The translations under genes were made by a program, and so were the position numbers. The notes beneath the pieces are model-generated. The model did not search any database. It was not told where the DNA came from and worked only from the letters and a program-made list of their open reading frames with translations. Shown here one piece after another: positions 8,955-18,317 of a stretch of 64,000 nucleotides of DNA. This DNA is from Vallitalea okinawensis (GTDB lineage Bacteria; Bacillota; Clostridia; Lachnospirales; PQDH01): assembly GCF_002964605.1 (NCBI RefSeq), contig NZ_PQDH01000003.1:310001-374000 (forward strand), read 5' to 3'. How positions within the stretch are numbered: position 1 is the stretch's first letter; each line of letters opens with the position of its first letter.

Positions 8955-10178
8955 TTATATTGAAATGCCAGCTAAATATCCTGTTGAAAAAGCAATTTGT
9001 AAGTTATACCCACCTGTTAAGGCATCCACGTCCAATACCTCCCCTGCAAAATATAAGCCTTTTATTTTCTTACTTTCCATTGAATGAGGATCAACTTCTT
9101 TAACATTGATGCCTCCAGAAGTAATAATGGCTTCTTTGATACTTCTCGCTCCAGTAATCGTTAAGTCAAAGCTTTTGATTAATGCTAGAAGTTTTAGACG
9201 CTCTTCCTTGGTTATGGTATTCACTTTTTTAGCTGGGTCAATTCCACTTCTCTCTATAATAACAGGAATTAATTTCCTAGGCAAGAGATCCACCAAGGAA
9301 TTACTAAAATCTTTATTGATGTACTTCCCAAAATCCCTAATAATTCTTTTGTCCAATGCCGAATCATCTAAAGCTGGTTTTAAATCAATGATCATTTGTA
9401 GGGGTTGTTTAAGTTGGTCAATAAGTGTGCTACTGGCACTCAGAATAAGTGGACCAGAAACGCCAAAATGAGTAAACAGCATTTCACCAAAGTCTTCATA
9501 GATGATCTTATGATTATTCTTAATAGCGACCTTCACATTTCTAAGTGATAAACCTTGTAACTCTTTAACCCAGCTTTCTTTTGCATTCAGAGGAACTAAA
9601 GCTGGTTTTATAGGTTTCACATCAATACCTAAAGTTTTAGCAAATTGATAGCCATCACCAGTAGAACCTGTACCAGGATAACTTTTGCCTCCTGTAGCAA
9701 CGATGATAGCATCAGCTTCAATGGTCTGACCATCTGTCGTTTGAACACCAGTCACTACTTGATCGTTTATTATAAGTTTTTTTACTGTACAGCCTTTAAG
9801 GACTTTTACTTTATTCTTACGTAAATATTTTTCTAAACTATTAACAACTTCTTTTGCATCGTCTGAACATGGGAAAACCCTATTTCCTCTTTCAACCTTT
9901 GTCTTCACGCCTCTTTCTTCAAAGAATTCAATTACTTGTTCATTAGTAAAGGTATATAAAGAGGTGTACATGAACTTTTTATTAGTTATTATATTACTCA
10001 AAATGGTGTCAATATCACTTGCATTAGTAATATTACAGCGGCCTTTACCTGTAATCGCTAACTTTCTACCTAATCTTTCATTCTTCTCAATCAGTATAAC
10101 ACTATTTCCATTAGACGCAGAAACGCCAGCAGCTATCATACCTGCTGGCCCTCCTCCTATTACAATAACCTTCTTCAA
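8955..10178 (-). CDS. BaiN/HI0933-family NAD(P)/FAD-dependent oxidoreductase
   Basis: The 407-residue flavoprotein has the N-terminal dinucleotide-binding motif GGGPAGMIAAG (residues 8-18), GKGRCNITN (about 45-53), VVATGGKSYPGTGSTGDG in the middle and a C-terminal GLYFAGEVLDVDALTGGYN, all hallmarks of the YhiN/HI0933/BaiN family. BaiN has been implicated in bile-acid dehydroxylation in one Clostridium, but most members have no known substrate. The start is TTG with AAAGGA upstream; it follows the RpiR regulator stop by 2 bases, so the two are one operon. Confidence 0.88.
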   Translation of the reverse strand: MKKVIVIGGGPAGMIAAGVSASNGNSVILIEKNERLGRKLAITGKGRCNITNASDIDTILSNIITNKKFMYTSLYTFTNEQVIEFFEERGVKTKVERGNRVFPCSDDAKEVVNSLEKYLRKNKVKVLKGCTVKKLIINDQVVTGVQTTDGQTIEADAIIVATGGKSYPGTGSTGDGYQFAKTLGIDVKPIKPALVPLNAKESWVKELQGLSLRNVKVAIKNNHKIIYEDFGEMLFTHFGVSGPLILSASSTLIDQLKQPLQMIIDLKPALDDSALDKRIIRDFGKYINKDFSNSLVDLLPRKLIPVIIERSGIDPAKKVNTITKEERLKLLALIKSFDLTITGARSIKEAIITSGGINVKEVDPHSMESKKIKGLYFAGEVLDVDALTGGYNLQIAFSTGYLAGISI

Positions 10179-10180
10179 AT

Positions 10181-11077
10181 CTAAAATCCTTTCTTACTTG
10201 GATAGATTTCTAATTCATCATCATCATAGACATCATATTCTTTCCATATTCTCTCTAGATCTTCTAGTGATTTTTTAATCTTATCTTTTTTCTTCAAGCT
10301 TAAAGATACGATTAAAGCATTAATTAAACTTAATGGTGCAACTAATGAATCAACAAATGATGCCATATCACTAGCTGCTAACAAACTTAAATCAGCATAT
10401 TGTGTAATTGGTGATAAAGCACTATCTGTCACAGCAATTAAATTAGCATTTCTTGATCGTGCAAATTCCATTGCTTTGATCGTTCGTTTTGAATATCTAG
10501 GATAACTAATACCTATTACCACGTCATCAGGACCAATACGATGTATTTGCTCAAACATCTCACTAACACTATTGGTATGGATAAGTTTTACGTTATCAAA
10601 TATTAGGTTCATATAGAATCCTAAGAATCCTGCTAGAGAAGCACATGATCTTACACCTAAGATATAGATCTTGTCAGCGTCTATGATCATATTAACTGCT
10701 TCATCAAAAACCTCTTCATCAATGTCTTCGAGAGTGTGCTTAATCTTCTCTGCATCCGTTTGTAATACAGACTTTAAAACATGCTCTTGATCTATTCTAC
10801 CTGAAGTCACCTCCATACGTTGCACAGAAGTTAACTTCGTCTTAACCAACTCTTGTAATGCTCTTTGAAGTTTGGGATATCCATCATAACCTAATTCATT
10901 AGCAAATCGAACAACTGTAGATTCACTAACTCCTACTATACTACCAAGTTTTGCAGCTGTTAAAAAAACAGCTTTCTCATAGTTTTTTAAAATGTAATTA
11001 GCTAGTAATTTTTGACCCTTACTTAATTTAGGGTATTTTTCATTAATGCGTTTAATTAAATCGTTTTGCTTATGCAT
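10181..11077 (-). CDS. RpiR/MurR-family transcriptional regulator
   Basis: The 298 residues comprise an N-terminal HTH_6 domain (about 1-80; AAKLGSIVGVSESTVVRFANE is the DNA-reading helix region) and a C-terminal SIS sugar-phosphate domain (about 125-265; IYILGVRSCA, VIGISYPRYSKRT). This family senses phosphosugars. It is immediately upstream of and coupled to the flavoprotein gene; no sugar operon lies next to it, so its target is unclear. Confidence 0.9.
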   Translation of the reverse strand: MHKQNDLIKRINEKYPKLSKGQKLLANYILKNYEKAVFLTAAKLGSIVGVSESTVVRFANELGYDGYPKLQRALQELVKTKLTSVQRMEVTSGRIDQEHVLKSVLQTDAEKIKHTLEDIDEEVFDEAVNMIIDADKIYILGVRSCASLAGFLGFYMNLIFDNVKLIHTNSVSEMFEQIHRIGPDDVVIGISYPRYSKRTIKAMEFARSRNANLIAVTDSALSPITQYADLSLLAASDMASFVDSLVAPLSLINALIVSLSLKKKDKIKKSLEDLERIWKEYDVYDDDELEIYPSKKGF

Positions 11078-11484
11078 AATTAATCCCTCACAACTGCAAA
11101 TTTATAGAGATATAAAAAGTTATAATAACTATTCAGCTAAAAAAGATGCTTTGCTTTTATAATCATGTATTTCATCCCTCAATCTATGATTCTATAAGGA
11201 ATCTATTCAACCTATAAAGTATAAAACCACACATCATTAGCTTATAGATCTTTCTTTTCATATCGTCTACTCATTTTTATATTTTTATGTGAATATAATA
11301 ACCTATACTTATATTATATATAAAAATAGAATTATTACAATAATATTTTAATAAAACTTCTCAACTAAGGTGTATATTTTAATGTTTAATACAATTTTAG
11401 TGCCCAAGTGATGAATTCGACTAGACTATGAATTAAAAGATATGAGCATCTTTCAATTGTTTCACAAAAGCAAGAAAAATATTA
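11078..11484. other. Long AT-rich leader upstream of the RpiR regulator
   Basis: About 400 bases without a gene. On the minus strand a plausible promoter is TTGTAA (11335-11340) with TATAAT (11313-11318), 16-base spacer, which would give a leader of over 200 bases before the ATG at 11077. I saw no recognisable riboswitch, tRNA or coding frame. Confidence 0.4.
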
Positions 11485-11514
11485 AAATGACTCAGTCATC
11501 TGACTGAGTCATTT
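11485..11514 (-). terminator. Intrinsic terminator of the decarboxylase operon
   Basis: Minus-strand stem of 11 perfect pairs (AAATGACTCAG with CTGAGTCATTT), 8-base loop, then an AT-rich tail with several U residues. It follows the oadA stop by about 25 bases. Confidence 0.78.
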
Positions 11515-11539
11515 CTTTATCCATAGTCTAACTTTATAT

Positions 11540-12952
11540 CTAAACTGGATATACTTTATTTTCTTCGTCAGCAGCTTTAGGATCTATTTTACTCTTTTGA
11601 GCCTGTCTATACTTAAAGAATTCTTCTGCAACTTGAGAAAACAACGCATAAGACAGGACATCTTCATCTTGCTCTTTATAATGAAGCATTTCTGCTTCTA
11701 TTTTGTCAAGCTCTGGTTCAATTAGATCTGCTGGACGACATGTAATTTGTTTCTCATCGCCAATTATTTTTTGCTTAATCTTTTCACTGATTGGAGCTGG
11801 TGTACGACCATACTCGCCTCGAACGATTGACTTCGATTCCTTTGTTACCATTTTGTAGCGTTCCCCAGTTAGAACATTCAATACTGCTTGGGTTCCAACA
11901 ATCTGGCTTGATGGTGTTACAAGGGGTGGGTATCCATAATCTGCACGAACTCTAGGAATTTCTTCCAAAACCTCATAGAAACGATCTTCAGCTTTTTGTT
12001 TTTGGAGCTGTGATAAAAGGTTGGAAAGCATTCCACCAGGTACTTGATACAATAAAGTCTTAATATTAACGCCTAAGACTTTAGGATTCAAGAGTCCAGT
12101 AGAAAGAGCTTCTTCTCTTAACGGTCTAAAGTGATCTGCTATCTCCGCTAAAAGCTCTTGATTATACCCTGTATCAAACGGTGTGCCTTTAAATGTTTCA
12201 ACCATAACCTCAGTAGCTGGTTGTGCTGTACCCATGGCAAATGGAGACATAGCTGTATCAATAATATCAACACCAGCTTCAACAGCCTTCAAATAACTCA
12301 TTGCAGCTACACCTGAAGTGTAGTGACCATGTAGTTGTATAGGTACTTTGATATTAGCTTTTAAAGCCTTAACTAACTTTTCAGCTTCGTATGGTACTAG
12401 TAAGCCAGCCATATCTTTAATACAGATAGAATCAGCACCCATTTCCTCAATTTCTTTAGACAAATTAACATAGTAATCCAATGTATGAATATCTGATAAG
12501 GTATAAGAAATAGCAATTTGAGCATGTCCGCCTTCTCTTTTAGTAGCTTTAACAGCAGTGTCAAGATTACGTATGTCATTTAAAGCATCAAAAATACGTA
12601 TGATATCAATTCCATTAGCTACTGCCTTTTGAACAAAATATTCTACAACATCATCAGCATAGTGACGGTAGCCAAGAATGTTTTGCCCTCTTAATAGCAT
12701 TTGTAGTTTTGTATTCTTAAAACCACTACGAAGTTGACGTAATCTATCCCATGGATCTTCTTTCAAGAAACGTAGACAGGCATCAAAGGTTGCTCCACCC
12801 CAACATTCAACGGAGTGATAACCTACTTGATCAAGTTTTTCTATAATAGGAAGCATTTCTTCCGTTTTCATTCGTGTAGCAATTAATGATTGATGAGCAT
12901 CACGAAGGATTGTATCTGTAATCTTTACAGGTCTTTTAATTTCTTCTGCCAT
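11540..12952 (-). CDS. oadA: Oxaloacetate decarboxylase alpha / transcarboxylase 5S-type carboxyltransferase subunit
   Basis: Biotin-dependent carboxyltransferase of the pyruvate/oxaloacetate side. The 470-residue protein has TDTILRDAHQSLIATRM near residue 12 (metal-site Asp and conserved DAHQS), a HMGL-like TIM barrel and a PYC/OADA domain after about residue 290. There is no C-terminal biotin domain; the carrier is the separate protein at 14263-14658, as in transcarboxylase 5S. The ATG at 12952 is chosen because AAGGAGG precedes it, not the in-frame start 8 codons earlier. Last gene of the five-gene cluster. Confidence 0.9.
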   Translation of the reverse strand: MAEEIKRPVKITDTILRDAHQSLIATRMKTEEMLPIIEKLDQVGYHSVECWGGATFDACLRFLKEDPWDRLRQLRSGFKNTKLQMLLRGQNILGYRHYADDVVEYFVQKAVANGIDIIRIFDALNDIRNLDTAVKATKREGGHAQIAISYTLSDIHTLDYYVNLSKEIEEMGADSICIKDMAGLLVPYEAEKLVKALKANIKVPIQLHGHYTSGVAAMSYLKAVEAGVDIIDTAMSPFAMGTAQPATEVMVETFKGTPFDTGYNQELLAEIADHFRPLREEALSTGLLNPKVLGVNIKTLLYQVPGGMLSNLLSQLQKQKAEDRFYEVLEEIPRVRADYGYPPLVTPSSQIVGTQAVLNVLTGERYKMVTKESKSIVRGEYGRTPAPISEKIKQKIIGDEKQITCRPADLIEPELDKIEAEMLHYKEQDEDVLSYALFSQVAEEFFKYRQAQKSKIDPKAADEENKVYPV

Positions 12953-13056
12953 ATGTATGACCTCCTTATAGATCATGGTACAAAAGAGATCGCAAATTAC
13001 TTAGTGCGCACATCAGCAATTATACGATTCTCTTATTAGTTGTTTAAGAAAGTACT

Positions 13057-14244
13057 TTAAAATATCGTACCTGATAAGAAAATACCTGCCGCTATTGCAG
13101 AACCAATAACCCCAGCTACATTAGGTCCCATAGCATGCATTAGTAAAAAGTTTGATGGGTTTTCTTCTTGACCAACTTTTTGAACAACACGTGCTGCCAT
13201 TGGGACTGCAGAAACTCCAGCTGCTCCAATTAATGGATTAACCTTACCACCTGTGGCCTTGCACATGATTTTACCAAATAATACACCTGCTCCTGTTCCT
13301 ATTGAGAAAGCAAATAATCCTAATGCTAAAATTAATAATGTATCTGTCGTTAAGAAAATACTTGCTTCAGCAGATGCACCTACTGTTAATCCTAATAAAA
13401 TTGTTATGATGTACATAAGTTGATTAGAAGCTACTTCAGCTAATTGCTTAGTAACACCACATACTCTTAATAAATTACCAAACATCAACATACCAATCAA
13501 TGGTGCTGTTGAAGGTAAGATTAAGATAACTAGTAATGCTACTATGATTGGGAACAAAATTTTCTCTGTTTGTGAAACAGGACGTAATTGTTCCATTTTG
13601 ATTGCTCTTTCTTCTTTTGATGTTAATGCTTTCATAATTGGTGGTTGTATAATAGGTACTAAAGCCATATAGGAATAAGCAGCAACAGCAATCTGGCTTA
13701 GATACTCGGGTGCTAATTGTGTAGCGGTATAAATAGCTGTAGGACCATCCGCACCACCAATAATACCGATAGCTGCAGCAATTTCAGGTGTAAATTCTGC
13801 TATGCCAATATAACCGAAGAATAATGCACCCAAAAAGGCTGTAAAAATACCAAACTGAGCTGCTGCTCCGAGTAGTAAACTCTTAGGATTGGCAATTAGA
13901 GGACCAAAATCTGTTAAAGCACCTACCCCCATAAAAATTAAAGGTGGGAATATCCCTAATTCATCTCCCATAAAGAGATAATAAAATAATCCTCCTATAT
14001 CATGCTCTCCCCCAGCTGGCGGATTCATTAAGCCTGATAAAGGCAAATTTGTTAAAAGCATTCCGAATGCTATAGGAACGAGCAATAATGGCTCGTATTC
14101 TTTTTTAATTGCTAAATACAATAAAACTAACGCAACAATAACCATAATCAGGTTTTTCCAACCTTCACCGATAAAGAAGGCCGCAAAACCCGAATCACTG
14201 ATGAATTTCATTACTGTATCGCCAAGAGTTGCGAAAAAATCCAT
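13057..14244 (-). CDS. oadB: Sodium-translocating decarboxylase beta subunit
   Basis: Membrane subunit that couples decarboxylation of carboxybiotin to Na+ export. The 395-residue protein is strongly hydrophobic with about nine to eleven segments and carries [17 protein letters not shown] (about residues 103-119, with the key Asp) and [13 protein letters not shown], the conserved sodium-site motifs. AAGGAGG precedes the ATG. It would serve either an oxaloacetate or a methylmalonyl-CoA decarboxylase, and both carboxyltransferases are present here. Confidence 0.93.
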   Translation of the reverse strand: MDFFATLGDTVMKFISDSGFAAFFIGEGWKNLIMVIVALVLLYLAIKKEYEPLLLVPIAFGMLLTNLPLSGLMNPPAGGEHDIGGLFYYLFMGDELGIFPPLIFMGVGALTDFGPLIANPKSLLLGAAAQFGIFTAFLGALFFGYIGIAEFTPEIAAAIGIIGGADGPTAIYTATQLAPEYLSQIAVAAYSYMALVPIIQPPIMKALTSKEERAIKMEQLRPVSQTEKILFPIIVALLVILILPSTAPLIGMLMFGNLLRVCGVTKQLAEVASNQLMYIITILLGLTVGASAEASIFLTTDTLLILALGLFAFSIGTGAGVLFGKIMCKATGGKVNPLIGAAGVSAVPMAARVVQKVGQEENPSNFLLMHAMGPNVAGVIGSAIAAGIFLSGTIF

Positions 14245-14262
14245 TAGTAGACCTCCTTCATA

Positions 14263-14658
14263 TTAGCCAATTGAGAGAATAACATCTCCTGACTCTACAG
14301 ATGCTCCTTTAGATACATTGATTGAACTTATTGTACCTGAAGCAGGAGCAACAATTTCATTTTCCATTTTCATTGCTTCTAGAACAGCTACTACATCACC
14401 TTCTGATACTTGCTGACCTTGAGATACTTTTATATCAAGAATAGTACCAGGCATTGGTGCCGTAATAGTTGTAGCCCCACTAGGTACGCTTGTTGGCGCT
14501 GGTTTAGGAGCAGCAGTTGGTTGTGCTGGTGCTGCTTTAGGAGCTACAGGAGCTACACTAGGAGCTGGAGCGGCAGGAGTAACACTTTGTCCTCCTTGTA
14601 ACTCTTCTACCTCAACCTCGTATGTATTTCCATTCACACGTACTTGAAATTTTCTCAT
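14263..14658 (-). CDS. Biotin carboxyl carrier protein of the decarboxylase
   Basis: A 131-residue carrier: residues 1-20 are a short conserved N-terminus, residues about 25-62 an Ala/Pro-rich flexible arm, and residues 65-131 a biotinyl domain with the AMKMEN biotinylation site (Lys of MKM). The mobile arm lets biotin swing between carboxyltransferase and the OadB pump. It is preceded by a short palindromic hairpin in the gap after oadG. Confidence 0.93.
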   Translation of the reverse strand: MRKFQVRVNGNTYEVEVEELQGGQSVTPAAPAPSVAPVAPKAAPAQPTAAPKPAPTSVPSGATTITAPMPGTILDIKVSQGQQVSEGDVVAVLEAMKMENEIVAPASGTISSINVSKGASVESGDVILSIG

Positions 14659-14694
14659 GATTACATCCTCCTAATTCAAAATCGATCAAAATTT

Positions 14695-14712
14695 ATACGC
14701 AATTTTGCGTAT
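14695..14712 (-). repeat. Intra-operon palindromic hairpin between oadG and the biotin carrier gene
   Basis: ATACGCAA and TTGCGTAT form an 8-bp perfect stem with a two-base loop (or 7 bp with a four-base loop), inside a 113-base gap in an otherwise compact operon. No U run follows, so it is not an obvious terminator. A role in mRNA processing or stability is possible. Confidence 0.5.
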
Positions 14713-14771
14713 TCCTAATCCTCATTTATAGTGACGATTAAAGATTTATTAGCAAATTAACTCATTTAATT

Positions 14772-15152
14772 CTAATATAAATTATTGTGAATATTTTCAT
14801 GTCTGCCAGTAGCATTCCAAGCAGATTTATTACTTGATACACGTCTTAATGATTTAACAACAAGTTTATCACTTGTGGTATTCATTGATGCAGCTATGGC
14901 AGCAGTGATCACAGCAACAAGTTCTAATTCATCTTCTTGGTTACTCTGAACCTTTCTTTCTTCTTCAACAACAACTTTATTTTCAACGACTGGTGGTGCT
15001 TCGTTCTTCTTTCCTAAATTACCTAAATGCTTAAATTGTGCAAGAATTAAAGCAATAAGTATAAGTGCTAAGAATACCATTAGCATACCAGCTATGGTAC
15101 CTAAAATCCCAATTTCAACAATACTTGATAATAATGCTGTATTTAATACCAT
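14772..15152 (-). CDS. oadG: Decarboxylase gamma subunit (OadG family)
   Basis: Small membrane protein that assembles the carboxyltransferase with the OadB pump. The 126 residues contain one N-terminal transmembrane helix (about 10-35), a charged middle rich in Glu/Val and a basic C-terminal region. AGGTGAT lies just upstream of the ATG. Sequence is poorly conserved in this family, so the call rests on topology, size and its position between the 12S-type subunit and the biotin carrier. Confidence 0.82.
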   Translation of the reverse strand: MVLNTALLSSIVEIGILGTIAGMLMVFLALILIALILAQFKHLGNLGKKNEAPPVVENKVVVEEERKVQSNQEDELELVAVITAAIAASMNTTSDKLVVKSLRRVSSNKSAWNATGRHENIHNNLY

Positions 15153-15167
15153 TAAATATCACCTCAA

Positions 15168-16646
15168 CTATAGCATCGTGCTATGTTTTTTAGCTGGTCT
15201 TTGCTCTCGTTTAGAAATCAACATTTCTAAAGCAACAATAACTCTCTTTCGAGTAGATGCTGGTTCAATAACATCGTCTATATAACCACGACTTGCAGCA
15301 GCATATGGACTCGCTTGAAGTTCATCAAACTCTTGCATTTTTTCACGGATCACTTCATTAGCTGCGTCAGAAGCCTTGATTTCTTCAGCATACATGATTC
15401 TCACCGCACTATCAGCATTCATTACCGAAATTTTAGCATGTGGCCATGCATATGCAATATCTGCGCCAATATGCTTTGAATTCATGGCAACATAAGCACT
15501 ACCAAAAGCTTCTCTAATAATAACATTTACCTTCGGGCAAGTAGCGTTAGCAAAGGCATAGGTTAATTTAGCAATAGCTTTAGATAAACCTTTTTGTTCC
15601 TGAGCGATGGCCGCCTCATAGCCAACGACATCAGTTAGTGTTAACACAGGAATGTTGTAAGCATCACAAATATTAACGAAAGCAGCACTCTTTTCACATG
15701 CATCAATATTTAAAACATTGTTCTTGTTGGCAACTACACCGACAGTAATGCCGTTTACACGGATGAATCCAGTAATGGCAGCTGTTCCAAAGTCTTTTTT
15801 TAGTTCTAAAAATATATTGTTATCAGCAATTTCATTTATAATTGTAAAACAATCAATGTCTTGTTCATTTAATACGTCAGATACTCTGTTCAAATCATCA
15901 GATAATTCATAAACAGGTGCATCTTCCATATTATTAGCTGGTAACATATCTACTAATAAACGTACATTGGTAAAACAGTCTCCTTCATTTGCAGAAACAA
16001 AATCAACGATACCTGTTTGTTCGCTATGAATCTTCGCTGAACCGATGTCATCAAATTCTGTTGCTTTTTCCATAGTATTAGGACTATTCACAAATAATTT
16101 AGCCTTTTCTTTATTCATGAATGTAAAGTCGGATAGGTTTGGTATGATTGATGCTCCACCTGCACAATCTCCCAATATAACAGTAATCTGTGGAATCACT
16201 CCTGAAGCAACGGTTTGCTTTAGGAAAATCTCTCCATAACCTTGTAGACCATCAGTAGACTCTTGAAGTCTAATCCCTGCAGAATCTAGAATCCCTATTA
16301 TAGGTGCTCCCATTTTCATGGCTAGGTCATAAATGTTACCTATCTTCTTGGCATGCATTTCACCTAATGATCCACCTAATACAGATGCATCTTGGCTATA
16401 TACATAAACTAGACGTCCATTAACTGTACCATACCCTGTTATAACTCCATCTGCAGGAGCACTTTTATCAACCATGTTAAAATTAGTAGAACGGTGTCTT
16501 ACAAAGGCACCTACTTCAACAAAGCTGTCAGGGTCAACTAAAAAATTTATTCTTTCTCTTGCTTTATTAATCCCAGAATTTTTTCCACCCTGTTCGATCT
16601 CATGGCGACGATTATTAAGGTCGTTAATTTTATCCATTGTGCTCAT
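15168..16646 (-). CDS. mmdA: Methylmalonyl-CoA decarboxylase alpha / 12S-type carboxyltransferase
   Basis: Acyl-CoA carboxyltransferase of the PccB/MmdA family, 492 residues. It has two crotonase-like halves: DASVLGGSLGEMHAKKI and GDCAGGASIIP in the first, and a second half with NVIIREAFGSAYVAMNSK. These are acyl-CoA and biotin site features. GGAGGG precedes the ATG. It opens the operon mmdA-oadG-biotin carrier-oadB-oadA. With OadB/OadG it would make a Na+-pumping methylmalonyl-CoA decarboxylase; with the 5S-type subunit, a transcarboxylase is also possible. Confidence 0.9.
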   Translation of the reverse strand: MSTMDKINDLNNRRHEIEQGGKNSGINKARERINFLVDPDSFVEVGAFVRHRSTNFNMVDKSAPADGVITGYGTVNGRLVYVYSQDASVLGGSLGEMHAKKIGNIYDLAMKMGAPIIGILDSAGIRLQESTDGLQGYGEIFLKQTVASGVIPQITVILGDCAGGASIIPNLSDFTFMNKEKAKLFVNSPNTMEKATEFDDIGSAKIHSEQTGIVDFVSANEGDCFTNVRLLVDMLPANNMEDAPVYELSDDLNRVSDVLNEQDIDCFTIINEIADNNIFLELKKDFGTAAITGFIRVNGITVGVVANKNNVLNIDACEKSAAFVNICDAYNIPVLTLTDVVGYEAAIAQEQKGLSKAIAKLTYAFANATCPKVNVIIREAFGSAYVAMNSKHIGADIAYAWPHAKISVMNADSAVRIMYAEEIKASDAANEVIREKMQEFDELQASPYAAASRGYIDDVIEPASTRKRVIVALEMLISKREQRPAKKHSTML

Positions 16647-16700
16647 CGTTACCCTCCATTTTTAAAAATATATAGTAACATTTTTATAAAACATTGGCTT

Positions 16701-16773
16701 AGGAAGTATAAACATTTGTCTATACTTCCTAAATCTACGTATTTTCACGTAGAACCGTATTTCATAGAAATAC
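16701..16773 (-). promoter_or_regulatory. Three-hairpin 5' leader of the decarboxylase operon
   Basis: Between promoter and first gene, three perfect hairpins stand in a row. In transcription order they are 16757-16773 (7-bp stem, 3-base loop), 16734-16753 (7-bp stem, 6-base loop) and 16701-16730 (10-bp stem, 10-base loop). None has a U run. The arrangement does not match a riboswitch I recognise. Confidence 0.6.
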
Positions 16774-16803
16774 ATATCTAAAATGCAACTTTCACCAATA
16801 TAA

Positions 16804-16832
16804 ATTATAAACCAATGCCGGGCAACTTGCAA
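16804..16832 (-). promoter_or_regulatory. Sigma-A promoter of the decarboxylase operon
   Basis: Minus strand TTGCAA (16827-16832), 17-base spacer, TATAAT (16804-16809). The predicted start near 16797 places the three hairpins inside the 5' leader, about 150 bases before mmdA. Confidence 0.72.
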
Positions 16833-16874
16833 GAAAGAATTTGATAGTTTTTTCCCTATATTTTTGTAATTGGC

Positions 16875-17438
16875 TTAATTTTTTTCAATCATGTATATTA
16901 TCGGAGGGTTATTGGGTCGGTTAAGGAAGTCCACTTTTGCAACATTATAGAACTTCGAATCTAATTTACTGACAACTTCTTCAACTGCATCCTTTTCCTC
17001 TTTGCCGCCTTCATGACCATAATAAGATGTTATTGCAAGTATTCCACCATTCTTTAATAAATCGAGACTTTGAAGGATTGCATCTAGTGTACTTTCAGCT
17101 TTGGTAATTATTTTCTTATTACTTTTTGGTAAATAACCGAGATTAAAAATTACTAAATCTAACTCTTCTTTTACATATCTCTGAATCTTAGTATGTGTAT
17201 CGTGTATAAGTTCTACTCGTTCTACTACCTTTTCTTTTATAAGCTTTTCTTTTGTGCATTCAATGGCTTGCTCTTGAATATCAAATCCATACACTTTACC
17301 CGTCTTACCAACTCTATGTGCCAAGTATAAAGTGTCATTACCATTACCAACAGTACCATCCAATACGATGCTACCTTCACGTACTGAATCTTCAATAATT
17401 CTATGAACAACTGTAGTTATACGACCAGTAAATATCAT
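16875..17438 (-). CDS. mnmM: tRNA methyltransferase MnmM-like (YtqB family)
   Basis: Class I SAM-dependent methyltransferase of the rRNA_methylase/YtqB family, 187 residues. VLDGTVGNGNDTLYLA (about residues 25-40) is the SAM-binding motif, and FNLGYLPKSNK (about 98-108) is the characteristic NLGYLP catalytic motif. YtqB has been shown in Bacillus to methylate nm5s2U34 of tRNA (MnmM). GGAGG precedes the ATG. It lies next to rluB, another RNA-modification gene, separated by that gene's terminator. Confidence 0.85.
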   Translation of the reverse strand: MIFTGRITTVVHRIIEDSVREGSIVLDGTVGNGNDTLYLAHRVGKTGKVYGFDIQEQAIECTKEKLIKEKVVERVELIHDTHTKIQRYVKEELDLVIFNLGYLPKSNKKIITKAESTLDAILQSLDLLKNGGILAITSYYGHEGGKEEKDAVEEVVSKLDSKFYNVAKVDFLNRPNNPPIIYMIEKN

Positions 17439-17461
17439 ACTTTTTCCTCCTTCAATTCTAT

Positions 17462-17505
17462 AAAATCTCCTTTCTGACTTGGTAAAAAGTCAGAAAGGAG
17501 ATTTT
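17462..17505 (-). terminator. Intrinsic terminator of rluB
   Basis: A perfect 19-bp stem (17462-17480 with 17487-17505) and 6-base loop, ending in a UUUU-containing arm. It is one of the longest stems in the window and lies 15 bases past the rluB stop. Confidence 0.85.
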
Positions 17506-17519
17506 GAATGCAATTTATT

Positions 17520-18230
17520 TTATTGTAATAAACTTTTTCGCTCTGCAGTAGTTAAATGTCTATAGGTACCTTCTTTAAGCTTATTGATATGAATATCTCC
17601 AATAGCAACACGTCTTAAACGTAAGACTGGATGCCCAATAGCTTCTAACATTTTCCTTACTTGACGATTACGACCTTCGTGTATGGTGATCTCAATAACA
17701 GAGCTCCCTTTTCTCTTATCCGTAATTCTCACTTTTGCAGGTGCTGTTTTATAGTCTTCAATTTCAATTCCCTTTCTCAAGATTTCTATTTTCTTTTCAT
17801 TAGGAATTCCTTTTACAACAGCTCTATAAGTTTTCTTCAACTCATGTTTAGGATGCGTTACACGATAAGTGAAATCGCCGTCATTGGTTAAAAGCAATAA
17901 TCCTGAAGTATTACTATCCAACCGACCAACAGGATAAACTCTTCCTTCAACTCCCTTAAGTAAATCCATCACAGTAGGTCTATCAAACTGTTCTTTCGCT
18001 GTAGAAATGTATCCCGTTGGTTTATTTAAAAGAATATAAACCATCTTCTGTTCCTTCTTAACAGGCTTACCATTGAACTTAATAACGTCTTTCTTAGGGT
18101 TAATCTTAACCCCCATCTCTTTAACAACCTTACCATTAACAGACACTTTTCCTTCAAGTATAAATTGCTCTGCTTTTCTTCTAGAGGCAATGCCCGCTTC
18201 AGCCAAATATTTCTGTAATCGTACTTCCAT
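17520..18230 (-). CDS. rluB: Ribosomal large-subunit pseudouridine synthase (RluB/RsuA family)
   Basis: A 236-residue protein: N-terminal S4 RNA-binding domain (about 1-60, RLQKYLAEAGIASRRKAE) and a catalytic domain with VYPVGRLDSNTSGLLLLTNDG, which holds the catalytic Asp. The ending GRNRQVRKM is typical of the RluB/RsuA branch. The ATG at 18230, with AGGAGG upstream, is preferred over a start 7 codons earlier. Substrate position (23S Psi2605 versus another) is inferred only from family. Confidence 0.9.
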   Translation of the reverse strand: MEVRLQKYLAEAGIASRRKAEQFILEGKVSVNGKVVKEMGVKINPKKDVIKFNGKPVKKEQKMVYILLNKPTGYISTAKEQFDRPTVMDLLKGVEGRVYPVGRLDSNTSGLLLLTNDGDFTYRVTHPKHELKKTYRAVVKGIPNEKKIEILRKGIEIEDYKTAPAKVRITDKRKGSSVIEITIHEGRNRQVRKMLEAIGHPVLRLRRVAIGDIHINKLKEGTYRHLTTAERKSLLQ

Positions 18231-18317
18231 TACTCTTCCTCCTAAAGTCATCGAATTCTATTTGCGCACCCAAAACTTGAACTATTCTATGGCAGCACCA
18301 AAAGCAAATAAAGCGTA

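Noticed and set aside
12953-13056. Imperfect long hairpin between oadA and oadB
   Set aside because: AGAG-ATCG/CGAT-CTCT arms pair only with a bulge and a very long loop; too weak to call.
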